64,000 bases of DNA from Ricinus communis (lineage: Eukaryota > Streptophyta > Magnoliopsida > Malpighiales > Euphorbiaceae): assembly GCF_019578655.1 (NCBI RefSeq), contig NC_063259.1, forward strand, positions 620,001 to 684,000. Direction: 5' to 3'. This document shows, piece after piece, positions 11,701-23,420 of the stretch. The notes beneath the pieces were generated by a model. That model ran no database searches. It worked only from the letters and a program-made list of their open reading frames with translations, and was not told where the DNA came from. The translations under genes and the position numbers were made by a program. Each line of letters opens with the position of its first letter. Position 1 is the stretch's first letter.

Positions 11701-13320
11701 ATATTCAAGAACCTGATTGTCGACAGAATGGTTGAGTTGAGCATCAAGGAAGTTCATGAGAAGGTCACCACCAAGGTTAAGAAACTGAGGTTGGAAGAGT
11801 TTATCGCTTTGCTTGAGAAGATGAGTAAATAAGAGCTAGCTGCCTTAATAAAGGAGCATATTATTAATGTATTTTATGGTGATGTAATAACGTCTGACCT
11901 TTATGAGGATGATGTTTCTTTTATTTCAAAGATCAATGATATGAACGATAATTTTGCTTACTTATGCAATGTTTTTCCTGATGTTAGTGTGCATTTTGAT
12001 AATCATGACATGCACATGTATGACATTAATTTCATACAAATTAATTCATTTAATTTAGGCACAAATGAAAATCCAATGAACATTTTGATAACTCATGATA
12101 TAACTTCTGAGGAGAGAAGAAACTTGGAAAAAAGAAAAGAGGTATTTACTTGGTCCTATGACGACATGCCATGGTTAGATAGCAAGATAGTAGAGCATCA
12201 CATTCCAACCTATCCACACATCAAGCCGATTAAGTAGAAAATGAGAAGGCTAAAATCAGAATGGGTAGAGAAAATTCAGGAAGAAGTTGCTAAGCAGGTA
12301 GAATCCAATTTTCTTGATGTGATTGACTATCCTGAATGGTTGGCAAACATTGTCCCAGTCCTGAAGAAGGACGGTAAGGTTAGAATGTGCGTAGATTATC
12401 GAGACCTGAACAAGACATGCTCTAAGGACGATTTTCCTCTTTCTCATATAAACGTGATAGTTGACAGTGTTGCCTCAAGTGCAATGTACTCTTTCACCGA
12501 TGGTTTTTCCAGGTATTAACCATATCATGATGGCAGTAGTAGACAAGCTGAAGATATCGTTCATCATCTAGTAGGGGACATACTACTATAAGGTTATGCC
12601 TTTTGGATTAAAGAATGTAGGAAAAACTTATCAAAGAGCAGCCACCACTTTATTTCACAACATGATGCATAATGAGGTGGAGGTGTATGTAGATGATATG
12701 ATGGTAAAGTGTGAGACAAAGGAAGGGCATTTCCAAGCTCTTAATAAGTTCTTAGGATGAGTGAGGAGGGATAACCTAAGATTCATTCTGAAAAAGAGTG
12801 TGTTAAGAGTAATGTTGGGAAAGCTATTGGGGCATATAGTGAGTCAAACCAGGAATGGAAATTGATCCGGATAAGGTTAAGGCTATTCAAGAGATACTAG
12901 TACAAAAGATAGAGAAAGAAGCCAGAGGATTTCTAGAATGTTCGTAATATATCAATAGGTTCATTTCCAAGCTCACAATGGTTTGTGATCCTATATTTAA
13001 GCTCTTGAGGAAACAACAACCTGTTGTGTGGGATGAACACCGTTAGAAAGCCTTTGATAGAACTAAAGAGTATCTAATGAAGCCGCCAGTACTAAAACCG
13101 CCAAAGGATGAAATGTCATTGATTCTATATTTAGCCTTGGAGGAGGAAGCCATAAGGGCAATGGTAGTGCAGTGTGAGCCTAATGTCGTGGAGCATGCAG
13201 TTTATTGTTTTAGTAAGAAATTACTACCTTATGAGTTAAAGTATAACCTCGTAGAGAAGACGTGTCTAGCCATGACATATACCACGAGAGAAGTTAAGAC
13301 ATTATTTCTAATCTTATAGA
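11701..13320 (+). pseudogene. Reverse transcriptase and first RNase H pseudogene
   Basis: The domains run in order. A linker is read at 11,941-12,237 (WSYDDMPWLDSKIVEHHIPT). The RT palm follows at 12,241-12,519, with WLANIVPVLKKDGKVRMCVD, YRDLNK and FTDGFS. The polymerase motif YVDDMMVK is at ~12,690-12,710 in another frame. The RNase H onset is at 13,077-13,319 (HAVYCFSKKLLPYELKYN). Frameshifts near 12,237 and after 12,519 split the domain. The FTDG motif replaces the usual FMDG. The minus-strand relative aligns over the whole length (23,420-22,080). Confidence 0.85.
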
Positions 13321-13429
13321 GTGCATGCAATTTTGAAAATAGAACCGCTGGGATACCTGTTAGTAGCTCAATCTCTTATAGGAAAGCTAGCTAGATGGTT
13401 AGTGCTCCTAATAGAATTCAACATCAAGG

Positions 13430-13900
13430 AGCTGTAAATGCAACAGGTGCAGGGTTAGGAGTAGTTTTGATCATGCCATAAGAAGAAATGCTGCTAATGG
13501 CCAAGAGATTGGAATCTAAAATGACCAATAACAAGGCAGAGTACGAATCATGTTTATTCGAATTAGAAGTGGTCAAGTATCAAGAGAAAAGCAGTTGATG
13601 GTCTATGGAGACTCCATGCTAGTGATTCGACAAGCCACCAAAGAATTGGACGTGAAAGGAGAAAGGTTGAAGCCACATATTAACTACCTCAGGACTTTAA
13701 TTTGAAATTCATACACATGCGTGAAAGAAAGACCACAAGATGAGAAGTAGATGACGGATGTACTAACTACCCTATCGTCGATGTGGGAAAATCTCTTGCA
13801 ACTTCCAATAAATCCGTTGGTGATCATGAAATTGGGAGCACCTTGTTATCAAGGAGACCGGATAATGCAAGTTCAAAAGGGACTAGAAAAAAAAGCCTTA
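13430..13900 (+). pseudogene. Second (archaeal-type) RNase H pseudogene
   Basis: Reading around 13,440-13,640 gives ATGAGLGVVLIM, then RLESKMTNNKAEYESCLFEL and later QLMVYGDSMLVIRQ. These are landmarks of the extra RNase H that Tat-type Gypsy elements carry between RT/RNase H and integrase. Stops occur within it. Homologous pieces are at 21,990-21,540 and 3,374-2,991 on the minus strand. Confidence 0.75.
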
Positions 13901-13959
13901 GTTCTATGATTTGAAAAGGTTTGTAAAAGATAGCGTATATCCTAAGGAAGCAATTGCAA

Positions 13960-15304
13960 AAGAAAGGCATGCGTTGCGGATACAAGCCAGAAATTACCCC
14001 AGAAAGAGTGTTTTATAGAAGAGTGACTTCTGGGGTCCAGCTCCAATGTGTTAATAAGGCAAAAGAGCAAGTAGTGATGGAAGATATATACATAAAGGAG
14101 TATACAGGCCTCATATGAATAACATAGTGTTAGCTAGAAAGGTTATGCGTCAAGGTTATTACTAGTTAACAATAGAAAAGGATTGTATAGCTCTAGTAAG
14201 GAAGTGTTGTGAGTGTCAGCTTTACAATAATCTGAGTCACATACCTCCGACTGAGTTACATAATTTGACATCCCCTTGGCCTTTTACAACTTGGGGAATC
14301 GACATCATTGGAGAAATAAAACCTCCTTCGAATAGTCCTAGATCTATAGTGGTGGCAATCTATTATTTTTTTCAAGTGGATTGAGGCTGAGTCATTCACT
14401 ACTGTGGAGTCAAGACAAATAGCCAGGTTTATAAAGAGGAATCTGATATGCAGATATAGGGTCCCACATCACATTATGACAGATAATAGGGTGCAGTTCA
14501 GGGCAAAACAACAGACCTGTTAGTAGAATACAAGATCGAGCATCAAAAGTCTTCTCCGTACAGACCTTAAACGAATGGAACAGTGGAAGTAGCCAACAAT
14601 AACTTAAAGAAAATACTCTTAAAGATGGTATGGAATCATAAGGATTAGTCATTTCTATTACGCTTTGCACTTTGGAGATATCGAACAACTAAGCGAACAT
14701 CGACAAGGCAGTCCCCATATTCTTTTGTTTTTGGGACTGAAGCAATATTGCAAGTTGAGTTGGAATTAAAGTCTTTAAGAGTTATATTAAAAGTAAAAAT
14801 ACCAGAATATCAGTGGGTCGAGCAAAGATACCAACAGTTGGTTGGTTGATGAAAAGAGGATGAAAGCCCTATACCACATGCAGTTGTATAAAAAGCGGAT
14901 AGCCAGGAAAGATCAGAGCCAATGATTTAGTGTTGAAGCACACAAGATCTACTATATTTGACGTAAGAGGAAAGTTCAAGCCTAAATAGGAAGACCTATA
15001 CTTGGTAAACAAAATTATGCTTAAAAGTGTCGCTAAGTTCTCGGACTTGGAAGGAAATGAGTTCTCTGAGCCAATCAACCTAGATCGTCTCAAGAAATAC
15101 TATATATGAAAATAAATATAATAGAAAAAATAGCCTGGTGATCAGAAAACCCGTAAAGGGCTTATTAGGCAAAAATCAAGGTAGTGAGAGAAAATGATCA
15201 GTTTGAAAATTTAAAAAGACTGGCTGATGATAGGAGTTGTATATGAGAAATCAAAATATACCTATTTGGGCCTTTATAAATGAATAAATTGTTTAGGATT
15301 TTTG
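13960..15304 (+). pseudogene. Integrase pseudogene and post-integrase tail
   Basis: An integrase zinc-finger region near 14,190-14,260 (LVRKCCECQLYNN) is followed by the catalytic core: PWPFTTWGIDIIGEIKPPS, WIEAESFTTVESRQIARFIK and YRVPHHIMTDN. The last replaces the expected D-N-G context with DNR. The tail beyond ~15,110 is noncoding and matches the post-integrase tails at 1,460-1,370 and ~20,140-20,040 in reverse complement. The minus-strand ORF-like stretches here are antisense readings, not genes. Confidence 0.8.
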
Positions 15305-15926
15305 CTTATATTCTCTAATGATGACTACGATCGACAATACTTTTCTTTCTTTTCCTTTTGATTTTCTCTTTGTTCTTTCTTTCTTAGCATCACTCCTATA
15401 TTGATTTTATTTATGGCCGATTTTTAATTCTTGATTCCTCCTTGAAACCTTAAAAACCTCCTTCTATTTATAAAGGTAGGGTTTCAAAGGAAACCCTAAA
15501 GAAAGGGATAGATTTTAATATCGATAAATATCTCATTTTATTTTTATTTAAAATTTAAATAATTATTTGATAAAATAATAATTATCATCAAAGAAACCTT
15601 CTAAAATTTATATCTGAATGTGAAATCGTCCCAAAAGATGATGTCAGAGTGTCAAAATCACAATTGGTGGCTCTATAAAGGGAGTTTGTAAAAGCTGCAA
15701 TTTAGTCCCTAATCTTATTAAAACTGAGGTTTTGATCTCAAACTTAATTTTTTCTGATAATTAGATCCAAATTGATTTCAAAAAGGTAATTCCAGTTGGA
15801 TTAACCTCGACCCTAGCCTCGAATTTGCATTTCCTTCACCTCCCGAGACCTGAGAAGGCAGCAACTTTCATCATATGATTTTTTATTTTTTTCTCGATAT
15901 CTAGATCTGGAAAAGGGGTGCTGACA
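15305..15926 (-). repeat. Gypsy LTR C (first ~620 bp of a minus-strand LTR)
   Basis: It reads on the minus strand from TGTCAGCACC (15,926) through a TATA-like CTATTTATAAAG complement near 15,462-15,475 to 'gtcatcattagagaatataag' at ~15,325. It matches 34,259-33,650 and, for its last part, bases ~1-100. At 15,304/15,305 it is fused to the post-integrase tail of the plus-strand element, so the remaining ~1.6 kb of the LTR is missing. Confidence 0.8.
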
Positions 15927-15945
15927 GCTACCCTCGATTTTTTGA
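15927..15945 (-). promoter_or_regulatory. Polypurine tract candidate
   Basis: The minus strand reads AAAATCGAGGGTAGC immediately before the LTR start TGTCAGC. Position and purine content fit the plus-strand primer of a retrotransposon, but the tract is short and interrupted. Confidence 0.45.
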
Positions 15946-16069
15946 GATTTATGAGCATGCAAAAGCGTTAAATAAATAGAGACAAATCATAGACATCAAG
16001 GATATAGCAAAAGGATATGTGAGTTATAGAAGCCACGTCTCGTGAGCTCGAACTTCGATGGCTAATTCA

Positions 16070-16285
16070 ATATGGGGCCACGCCCACTTGAGTTGAGGAT
16101 TTCGCCTACTTAGATTGAGGACTTTGCTCCACTAGGGAATTGCCGATTTGATATGGGGCCACCCTCGCTTAAGTTGAGGACTTGGCCTACTTAGGTTGAG
16201 GACTTCGCCTGCTTAGGTTGAGGATTTCGCCTGCTTGGATTTAAGGACTTTGCCTGCTTGGATTAAGGACTTCGCCTACTTTTTG
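16070..16285. repeat. Degenerate ~25-bp tandem array
   Basis: About seven units of the type 'ttgaggacttcgcctactt(ag)g' follow each other, some with 'ggatt' for 'ggttg'. They lie between the 3' LTR and the promoter of the PMD pseudogene. No coding potential is seen. Confidence 0.75.
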
Positions 16286-16678
16286 GGAAACTATATCCAT
16301 TAGATTAGGAGCTACACTCGTTGAACTGGTGATTGCAGAGACTTTCCTCTAGCTAATTTCCATTCTAAGAATAATCTGCCGCTTTAAGTTGATTTGGTAA
16401 TTTTCCACTTTCGGATACTTAGATTGAAATTTCTTGCCTCGAGGCACAATTTGACTTGTTTTAATATTTTTCGAAAGCTATACTGGCATTTTGGCCAATC
16501 TAGGAACTAAAATGTTATTTTATTGGGTCAGGGACCAAACTTGTACTTTTCCCTAAAATTTTCCCTCAGGGTGCCAATCAAGCTTTTATGTACCTCCTGC
16601 AAACTTTCACCAACTTTTTGGACTAAAACTCGATTTTGACAGACTAAGGACCTAAATGACATTTTCTCCCTTCCCTAG

Positions 16679-16690
16679 GATATATATAAG
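16679..16690 (+). promoter_or_regulatory. TATA box of the PMD gene
   Basis: GATATATATAAGC lies ~125 bp upstream of the PMD start codon at 16,814, followed by a CT-rich leader (16,700-16,760) typical of plant 5' UTRs. It suggests that the antisense gene came with its own promoter. Confidence 0.55.
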
Positions 16691-16813
16691 CTTATATCCA
16701 CTCTTCTTTCTTCACCTTACCCATTTCCTTAGTTTTCTCTCTAAAGCTACTTTTTACACTTTCTTTGATTTCTCACTTACTTCTTAACCGATTTTTACAA
16801 AATTAGTCTCTAA

Positions 16814-19395
16814 ATGGCAAATTCATCTTCTAGATTCATTGGACACACCCCAGTAGCACCAAATTAGGAGTTTTATGCCCCAATTTTCTGCCAAAATGAC
16901 ATTGATCTTCTGAAAGGAGAGGAGATTCCTCCTCTAGCTAAAATTAAGCACACATCTCACTTTTTAAGTCATCAGAGAGGTAATTTCTTGGTTTAAACCT
17001 TTTTTACTGTGACTTAGAAACTTGACACATGTTATTTACTCAAAACACATAAGAAATTGCAAAAAATAAAAGAAAATTTGAAAACCCTAGCCTGTACAGT
17101 CGATCGGTTGTATGTATAGTCAATCGATTGTGCATACGACGATCGACAGTACGTAGTGCCGATTGGCACTATGTAGTGCCAATTTGGCTTTACACAGGCC
17201 AAATCAACTGTACACAGGTTGAACGAAGGTGTTTTAGGTTTTTTTTTGTGAAAACTAACACTGGATAAACATATACTTACCTCTTTAAAGCCTTTTTGTA
17301 TGTGTGTGATGTTGAAATACCTATTCTTTACCTCTCAAGGTGATGTGGTGCCTATCTGGTTCGCCGAAAACTTCTATAATGTGCGTGAGTGGTTTGATAA
17401 GTCGCCTAGCTCGGTTCAAGCCAAGATTAGGGACACCAGCTTCCGTCGGTTTGTGGCTACGCTTCCCTTGGTTACTAGGAGAGTTGATCATACCTCAGTC
17501 AATGATTTTCTTGAGAGGTGGATGGATATGAAACACACCTTCCATACTCTAGTTGGTGAGTTGACTCTCTCTCCCCTTTTGTTTTCCGCTGTCACTGGCA
17601 TCGATTTCTCTAGCACGCCTGTGCCTTTAGATGATGCGATTTACCATCATCGTTCTGGTGCTCAAGAATGCTTCATCATCGACTTACTTGAGATCTTGCA
17701 AACATTCAAGAAAGAAAGATGCATTGCTTACCAATGCATCCCTCTCCATTATTAGGGCTTCATTCCTCAGAATGCTCAACAAGTTGAGTAAATGGCCCAA
17801 GCTTTTCTAGCGCACCTTTTTGGTACGACCCTGTTCAATGACTTTGGGAACTCACTGAACTTCCATTATATGGCTCCTCTGCAGGACTTAGACCAGGTCT
17901 CTTCTTACGACTAGGGGTCTGCAACTCTTATGTATTTTTATCATCAAATGGACGTCATCGTCCACGATAGTAATAGGATTTGTAGCTTCTAGCATGCGAT
18001 CCACATAAGTTGCTCTGACTTCTTATTTTAGTTCCTTTCTTATTATACAAATATCATGCATGTTGACACTTTGAACTACAGGTCTGGGCTTTAGAGATTG
18101 GCCCCGTGGTGGGCTCGCAATTATATGTACTTTAAGGACTTTTTTGCATCTCAGCCGCCAGGGCTCGAGCAAGATCGTCGCATCAGAGTGGTCACAGGTC
18201 CACGTGCACTACATGTGGATCAACGACTTGATTTGGGACATGGTAAATATAATATGTTAGTTATATTTATACTTTATTTATATTATTATTTACCTTTTCT
18301 AGTTTGCAGATTCAGAATGACTGGCCAGGAGAGCGCAGCCAATGAGAGCCTTATATATTGTCTGCATTTGACCTCGAGCAGAGGAGGGTACTACTGGCAT
18401 GGCCTAACTATCGGGCTTGGTATCTCGATGAGAGGATTTACGGCTGAGAGCAAGGTCCCAGCAAGCGTCGAGCCATTTATCTCCTCTACTTTCCATGTTT
18501 TAGACAGCGGATCTTGCTGGAGAGGAGCTAGCGGAGTGCCTGAATAGGTACCATGAGCTTGAAGACTTCAACATATAATCGCGGTTGACGAATTACACCT
18601 CGTTCATTCCTCAGTTGCTGGGGACTCTACCTCTTGAGGATGATGCTGTTGTCTAGGTATTTTATCAGATTCGCTTGGAGTTCTCTCTCTTTTTATCATG
18701 TGCCGCTCTTTTATTCATTTATTTATAGCTTGTCCGCCACCTTCCCACTGCTCGCGAGCTGACTGAGGGACGATCTTCTTAATGCTCCAGGCCTTCTTAT
18801 GTTGTAGGCTCATCTGCTGAGGCTCCTCCTACGGCCGTGTCTGACGTGGTTTCAGGGATCGTCTCATTTCCCCCTGATTTGATGGTCTCATATTAGGGCC
18901 CACTCGGTGTGATGGAGCACCGACTCCCCATGGATCAATATTTGCCTCTATACTTTGTCATGAGCACTTGCACCCTTGTAAGCTTATTCATTCTTCCAGT
19001 GTTTTCACCTCTTGGTTTTTTAGAAAAGGTTAATGACATATATACAAATGTAGGTTCAAAGACACTAGTTTGAGCACGTAGATCGTCTGGTCAAGGTTGC
19101 AAGGAGACAGTTTTTTATCCTTGACAAGGATTGGCAAGTAAGAACTAAAACAATTATAAATTATGAAATGCAAAATACATGCATTTAAATGTGCTAACTA
19201 CTTCTCCTTTTAAGTTTTCATCAAAGAGACCATGTTGGACTGCAGGGGCAGCTAGACGACCGGTAACATCAGCTTGATGCTCAGCAACATCGGATTGATA
19301 CCCTAACCCTTCAGCTGTCAGCCTTGCAGACTCAAGGAATGGAAGCTGAATCAGATGACGACATGGATAGTTCTGGAGGGAACTCTAACTTTTGA
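16814..19395 (+). pseudogene. Plant mobile domain (PMD, MAIN-like) pseudogene, intron-containing
   Basis: Exon 1 (16,814-16,979) splices at a GT to exon 2 (AG at 17,338-17,339) with the split codon restored, giving ...HTSHFLSHQRGDVVPIWFAEN. Exon 2 then reads REWFDKSPSSVQAKIRDTSF, and further on FGTTLFNDFGNSLNFHYMAP followed by LQDLDQVSSYD, the PMD hallmark region. Later pieces include APWWARNYMYFKDFF (18,098) and WINDLIWDMIQNDWPGERSQ, spliced over an intron at 18,242-18,307, then AWYLDERIYG. Further plausible introns lie at ~18,656-18,729 and 18,977-19,052. The reading ends in an acidic tail (SDDDMDSSGGNSNF) and TGA at 19,393. In-frame stops (exon 1 near 16,865; 17,755; 17,788 and others) disable it. 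PMD proteins are known both as host silencing factors (MAIN/MAIL) and as passengers of transposons. Here the gene is antisense to the surrounding Gypsy element. Confidence 0.8.
17090..17225. repeat. ATCGGCT/GATCGGTT-rich palindromic block in PMD intron 1
   Basis: It contains repeated TCGATCGGTT, CAATCGATTG, GATCGACAGTACG and GTGCCGATTGGCAC motifs. Similar blocks lie inside the LTRs (4,265-4,345, 5,425-5,490, 32,885-32,965). Units are short and irregular. Confidence 0.6.
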
Positions 19396-19632
19396 TTTTC
19401 CTTTGCTCTTACTTTTCTTCTATCTGTTTGTAAAAACTTGAGACCTTTTGTAAACTTTTAATTTTGAAGATTTATAAAATGTGGCTTTTGAATCGCCTCC
19501 ATTTTGCTCATTTCTTTTTATTTCCGCATTTACATGAGCTTGCGCACACCCAAAACACTGCCAAACGGGTTAGAAATCACATCAAGAGGCCTACAATCAA
19601 ATCTTTTTTCTTTTATTATTGCTTTAATTTTT

Positions 19633-19750
19633 ACCTAACCTCCCCTTCGGGTTTTTAACTTAGCAGGCTCTTGTCTTAACTTTTGCCTAAGCCGCCCTTT
19701 CGAATTTTTAACTTAGCAGATACTATTTTTGCCTAGCCGCCCTTTTCTTA
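19633..19750. repeat. ~50-bp degenerate tandem repeat
   Basis: The block 'cctaacctccccttcgggtt' plus 'tttaacttagcag' is followed by 'cctaagccgccctttcgaat' plus the same 'tttaacttagcag', and then by a partial third unit 'cctagccgccctttt'. It lies downstream of the PMD pseudogene. A related short duplicate, 'ataaaatgtggct', sits at ~19,473 and ~19,757. Confidence 0.65.
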
Positions 19751-20039
19751 TAAGATTTATAAAATGTGGCTCTTGTTCTTTTCTTTTTCTTCTTTTTGTT
19801 CTCTTCGATTATTTCTTTTTCCTTTCTTCGTTTTGTAGATTGGCTATCGGAGAAGCTTCATTTATTGACTTTCCCTAGCTTTACCCGATTTAAGAGGAGT
19901 CTAAAACTAGCTGCTCTATCCAAAAATGCAAATGCAAATGCGAAAGAAATAAAAATTATGTTTATTTTTAGATCTCATTTATTTTGCTTTTTTAATTTTA
20001 TTTTTTCTTTCAGTTATTGTGTAAAGTGGTAAACAAACA

Positions 20040-21300
20040 TACATATGTTTGATAACAATTCTAAACAATTTCATTCATTTAGTAAAGGCCCGGATGGGTA
20101 CATTTTGATTTCTTATGATATAACTCTTATCATCAGCCAATCTTTTCAAGTTTTCTAGTTGATTATTTTCTCTATTTTGTCTTGACTTTTGCCTGACCAA
20201 CCTTTTTGGGTTCTCTAATCAGTAGAGTATCTTTTCTATTATTTGTATTATTTTTTGTACATGGTATTTCTTGAGATGATCTATATTCATTGGCTCAATG
20301 AAGTCATTTCCCTCTAGGTCTGAGATTTTAGCAGCACCTCTGGATAGAATCTTCTTCACCAAGTACAGGCTTCCTAGTTCAGCCTGAACTTCCCTCTCGA
20401 ATTGAATGTAGTAGGTCTTGTATGCTTCAATACTAGATCACTAGCTCTAATGTTTCCCGGCCTTACTTTCACATTAAATGCTCTCGCTATCCTTTTATGA
20501 TACAACTACATGGGTTATAAGGCTTTCATCCTTTTCTCATCAATCAAAGTCAATTGCTGGTACCTTTGCTCAACCCACTGGTACTTTGATATTTCGGCCT
20601 CTAATACAACTTTTAAAGACTTTAAATCTAACTCAAATGACAAAACCACTTCAGTCCCGTAAACTATAGAGTATGGCATTTGCCTAGTTGATGTTTACTC
20701 GGTTGTCCAATAACCTAAAGTGCAAAGTTTAATCGAAATGACCAGTCCTTGTGATTCCACACCATCTTCGAAAGTATCTTCTTTAGATTTTTATTGGTTG
20801 CTTCTACTGCTCCATTCGTTTGGGGTCTATACGGAGAAGACCTGTGATGCTTGATCTTATACCCTGTTAGTAGGTCTATTGTCTCACCCATGAACTGTAT
20901 CTCGTTATCTGCTACGACGTGATGTGGGACCCTGTATCTACATATCAGGTTCTTTTATGAATCTGACCATCCGTCTTTCCCCCACGATGGTGAATGACTC
21001 GGCTTTGACCCATTTCGATAAGTAGTCGATTGCTATAACTATAAACCTATGACCATTCAAAGGAGGCTTTATTTGATGATGTCAATCCCCCCAGCTGCAA
21101 AAGGCCATAGAAATGTTAAGTTGTGCAACTCGGTTAGAGGCACGTGTCTCAAGTCACTGTATAGCTGGAACTCCCAATATTTCCATACTAACGCTATGCA
21201 ATCCTTTTCTATCGTTAACTAGTAGTAACCTTGTCGCATGATCTTTCTAGTTAACACAATTTTGCTCATATGAGGCCTGCATACACCTTTTTGTATTTCC
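20040..21300 (-). pseudogene. Integrase pseudogene of the minus-strand Gypsy element
   Basis: The reverse complement of ~21,100-20,880 reads as the integrase core (KWVKAESFTIVGERRMVRFI, then CRYRVPHHVV). The complement of 20,840-20,290 continues with the C-terminal part and the post-integrase tail shared with 1,370-1,460 and 15,230-15,300. Multiple stops are present. Plus-strand ORF-like stretches here are antisense shadows. Confidence 0.75.
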
Positions 21301-21539
21301 TCTATTAGGTATTGAGCTTCTACTTTAGTCACACATCAGAGTTGTACACCCGATACCATTCCTCTATATAGGCTTCCCTCATGGTTGATGTAGTTTCTAG
21401 CTTGAACCTGCAGCGCTTACCTTTCTTTAATTATCGCTTCTTCTAGATACTCTTTCTATGAACTTCTTCAGATCATAGTACCATGGCTTCTCTTGTGGTC
21501 CCATCTGAACTTGCATTATTTGATCCCCTTAATAATAAG

Positions 21540-22060
21540 GTGCACCTAATTTCACAATCACCAAAGGCTTCATCAAAAGCTGCAAGGGATTGACCCACAT
21601 AGATGACAAGATAGCTTGTGCATCCGCTATCTAATTCTCATCAGGAAGCATGTGTATAAAGGAACACTTAGAGAAGTTCCACACTAAAATCCTAAGATAG
21701 TTGACATATGGCTTCAACCTCTCTTCTTTTACTTTCCATTACTAGAGGGCTTATTTATTACCAGCATAGAATCTCGAAGACCATCAAATACTTAACTCCT
21801 ATTGTCATGGGTGTTTCTAATCTAAATAAACATGCTTTATACTTTGCCATGTTATTAGTTATAGCCATTGGCAGCATCTCTCTTCTAGCATGATCAGAAC
21901 TACTCCTAATCCTGCACCCCTTGCATTCACTGCTCCATCAAAGTACATCTTCCACTCCTGGATCTTGATTGCCCCTAGATTCTTACAAGGAAGTTCCAGA
22001 TCCTAATGGTCGTCTCCTTCTATCACATTCTAGGCTAGAAACTCAGCTACAGTCCTACCC
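21540..22060 (-). pseudogene. Second RNase H pseudogene of the minus-strand Gypsy element
   Basis: The complement of ~21,970-21,880 reads WKMYFDGAVNARGAGLGVVL, the start of an archaeal-type RNase H. The complement of ~21,850-21,700 carries its continuation with stops. The order relative to RT and integrase is the same as in the plus-strand copy. Confidence 0.7.
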
Positions 22061-22079
22061 TTGACTACCTTCTTAGTAA

Positions 22080-23420
22080 TGTACTTAATTTAGAACTCTG
22101 TTAGGAGTACTAACCATCTAGCCAGCTTTTCTATGTGAGATGGAGTCTCAAATAAGTACTCCATAGGGTCTATTTTTGAATCACTTGCATCTTATAAGAT
22201 TGAAAGTAGTGCCTCAACTTTCTTATAGTCCATATTATGGATAGACACATCTTTTCCACGAGGTTATACTTTGACTCGTAAGGCAGTAACTTCTTACTAA
22301 GTTAATAAACTGCATGCTCTACATCGTTAAGCCTGCACTATGCTACAATTTGCCCCATAGCTTTCTCCTTCAAGGCTAAGTAAAGGATCAATGGCTTGCC
22401 ATCCTTTGGCGGCTTGAGTACTAGCGGCTTCATCAGATAATTCTTGATTTTGTCGAAGGCCTTCTGGCAGTATTCTTCCTATAAAATGGGTTGATGCCTC
22501 CTTTAAAGTTTGAAGATAGGGTCACAGACCATCGTGAGTTTCAAAATCAACCTGCTGATGTATTATAGACATCGTAGGAAACCTCTGACTTCTTTCTCGA
22601 TCTTCAGCACCGGCATCTCTTGATTGGCTTTGACCTTGTCTGGATCGATCTCTATACTTTGTCGACTCACTATATGGCCCAACAGCTTCCTAACATAACT
22701 TCGAACACACTTTTCTTTGGGTTGAGTCTCAGGTTATACTTTTTCACTCGTCTTAAAATCTTATCAAGAGCCTCAAAGTGTCTTTTCCTTGTTTCAAATT
22801 TTACCATCATATCATCAATATACACCTCCACCTCTTTGTGCATCATGTTGTGTAACAAGGTAATGGCTACTTTTTGATAAGTTTCCCCTGTATTTTTCAG
22901 TCCAAAAGGTATAACCTTATAGCAGTATGTCCTCCACTCAACGATGAACGACGTCTTTAGCTTATCCACTACTATCATCATGATCTAGTTGTATCTAGAA
23001 AACCCATTTGTAAAGGAGTACATTGCATTCGAAGCAGCATTGTCAACTATCACATCTATATGAGGAAGAGGGAAGTTGTCCTTTGGGCATGCTTTATTCA
23101 TGTCCCGGTAATCCACATACATTCAGACCTTACCATCCTTCTTCGGGACTAGAACAATGTTGGCCAACCATTCAGGGTAGTCAACCACATTGAGAAAATT
23201 GGCCTTGACCGGCTTAGTAATCTATTCTCGTATCTTCTTTGCCCATTCCAACCTCAGTCTTCTCATCTTCTGCTTGACCGGCTTGATGTGTAAATGAGTT
23301 GGGATATGGTGCTCTACTATTTTCCTGTCTAGAACTGGCATGTCATCATAGGACCAAGCAAATACCCTTTTTTTTTCAAATTCTCTCCTCCGTTCAGGAG
23401 TTATGTCATGAGCTATCATA
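22080..23420 (-). pseudogene. Reverse transcriptase and first RNase H pseudogene, minus strand
   Basis: The linker at 23,419-23,222 (WSYDDMPVLDRKIVEHHIPT) leads into the palm region near 23,200-23,030 (YPEWLANIV, KKDGKV, YRDMNKACPKDNFPLPHID), which contains stops. The 103-codon stretch 22,981-22,670 then carries PFGLKNTGETYQKVA and the polymerase motif YIDDMMVK. The RNase H onset follows in 22,600-22,200. Stops at the palm (for example in the 23,000 region) make it dead. Confidence 0.85.

Larger units (their letters stand above)
4010..15304 (+). mobile_element. Ty3/Gypsy (Tat-like) retrotransposon, plus strand, 3' end truncated
   Basis: The order is 5' LTR (4,010-6,298), primer-binding site, ~0.7-kb leader, gag, protease, RT/RNase H, second RNase H, integrase and a post-integrase tail that ends at 15,304. 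There it runs abruptly into an inverted LTR of the same family, so its own 3' LTR is missing and the expected flanking duplication (CCCAC at 4,005-4,009) cannot be checked. No long reading frame survives, because stops interrupt every domain. It is nested in an older minus-strand relative and itself hosts a solo LTR at 8,641-10,204. Confidence 0.85.

Noticed and set aside
14410..15093. Minus-strand ORFs of 92 and 74 codons
   Set aside because: Antisense readings of the plus-strand integrase, which carries the recognisable catalytic-core motifs.
4010..15926. A Gypsy element with inverted rather than direct LTRs
   Set aside because: LTR B (4,010) and LTR C (15,926) are inverted, which first looked like an element with inverted ends. 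Finding the primer-binding sites at 6,302 and 32,032 fixed the sense of the LTR, and LTR C then fits as the 3' LTR of the minus-strand element, leaving a simple truncated junction.
16814..19395. Functional PMD gene
   Set aside because: Several in-frame stops (first in exon 1) remain after applying the plausible introns.
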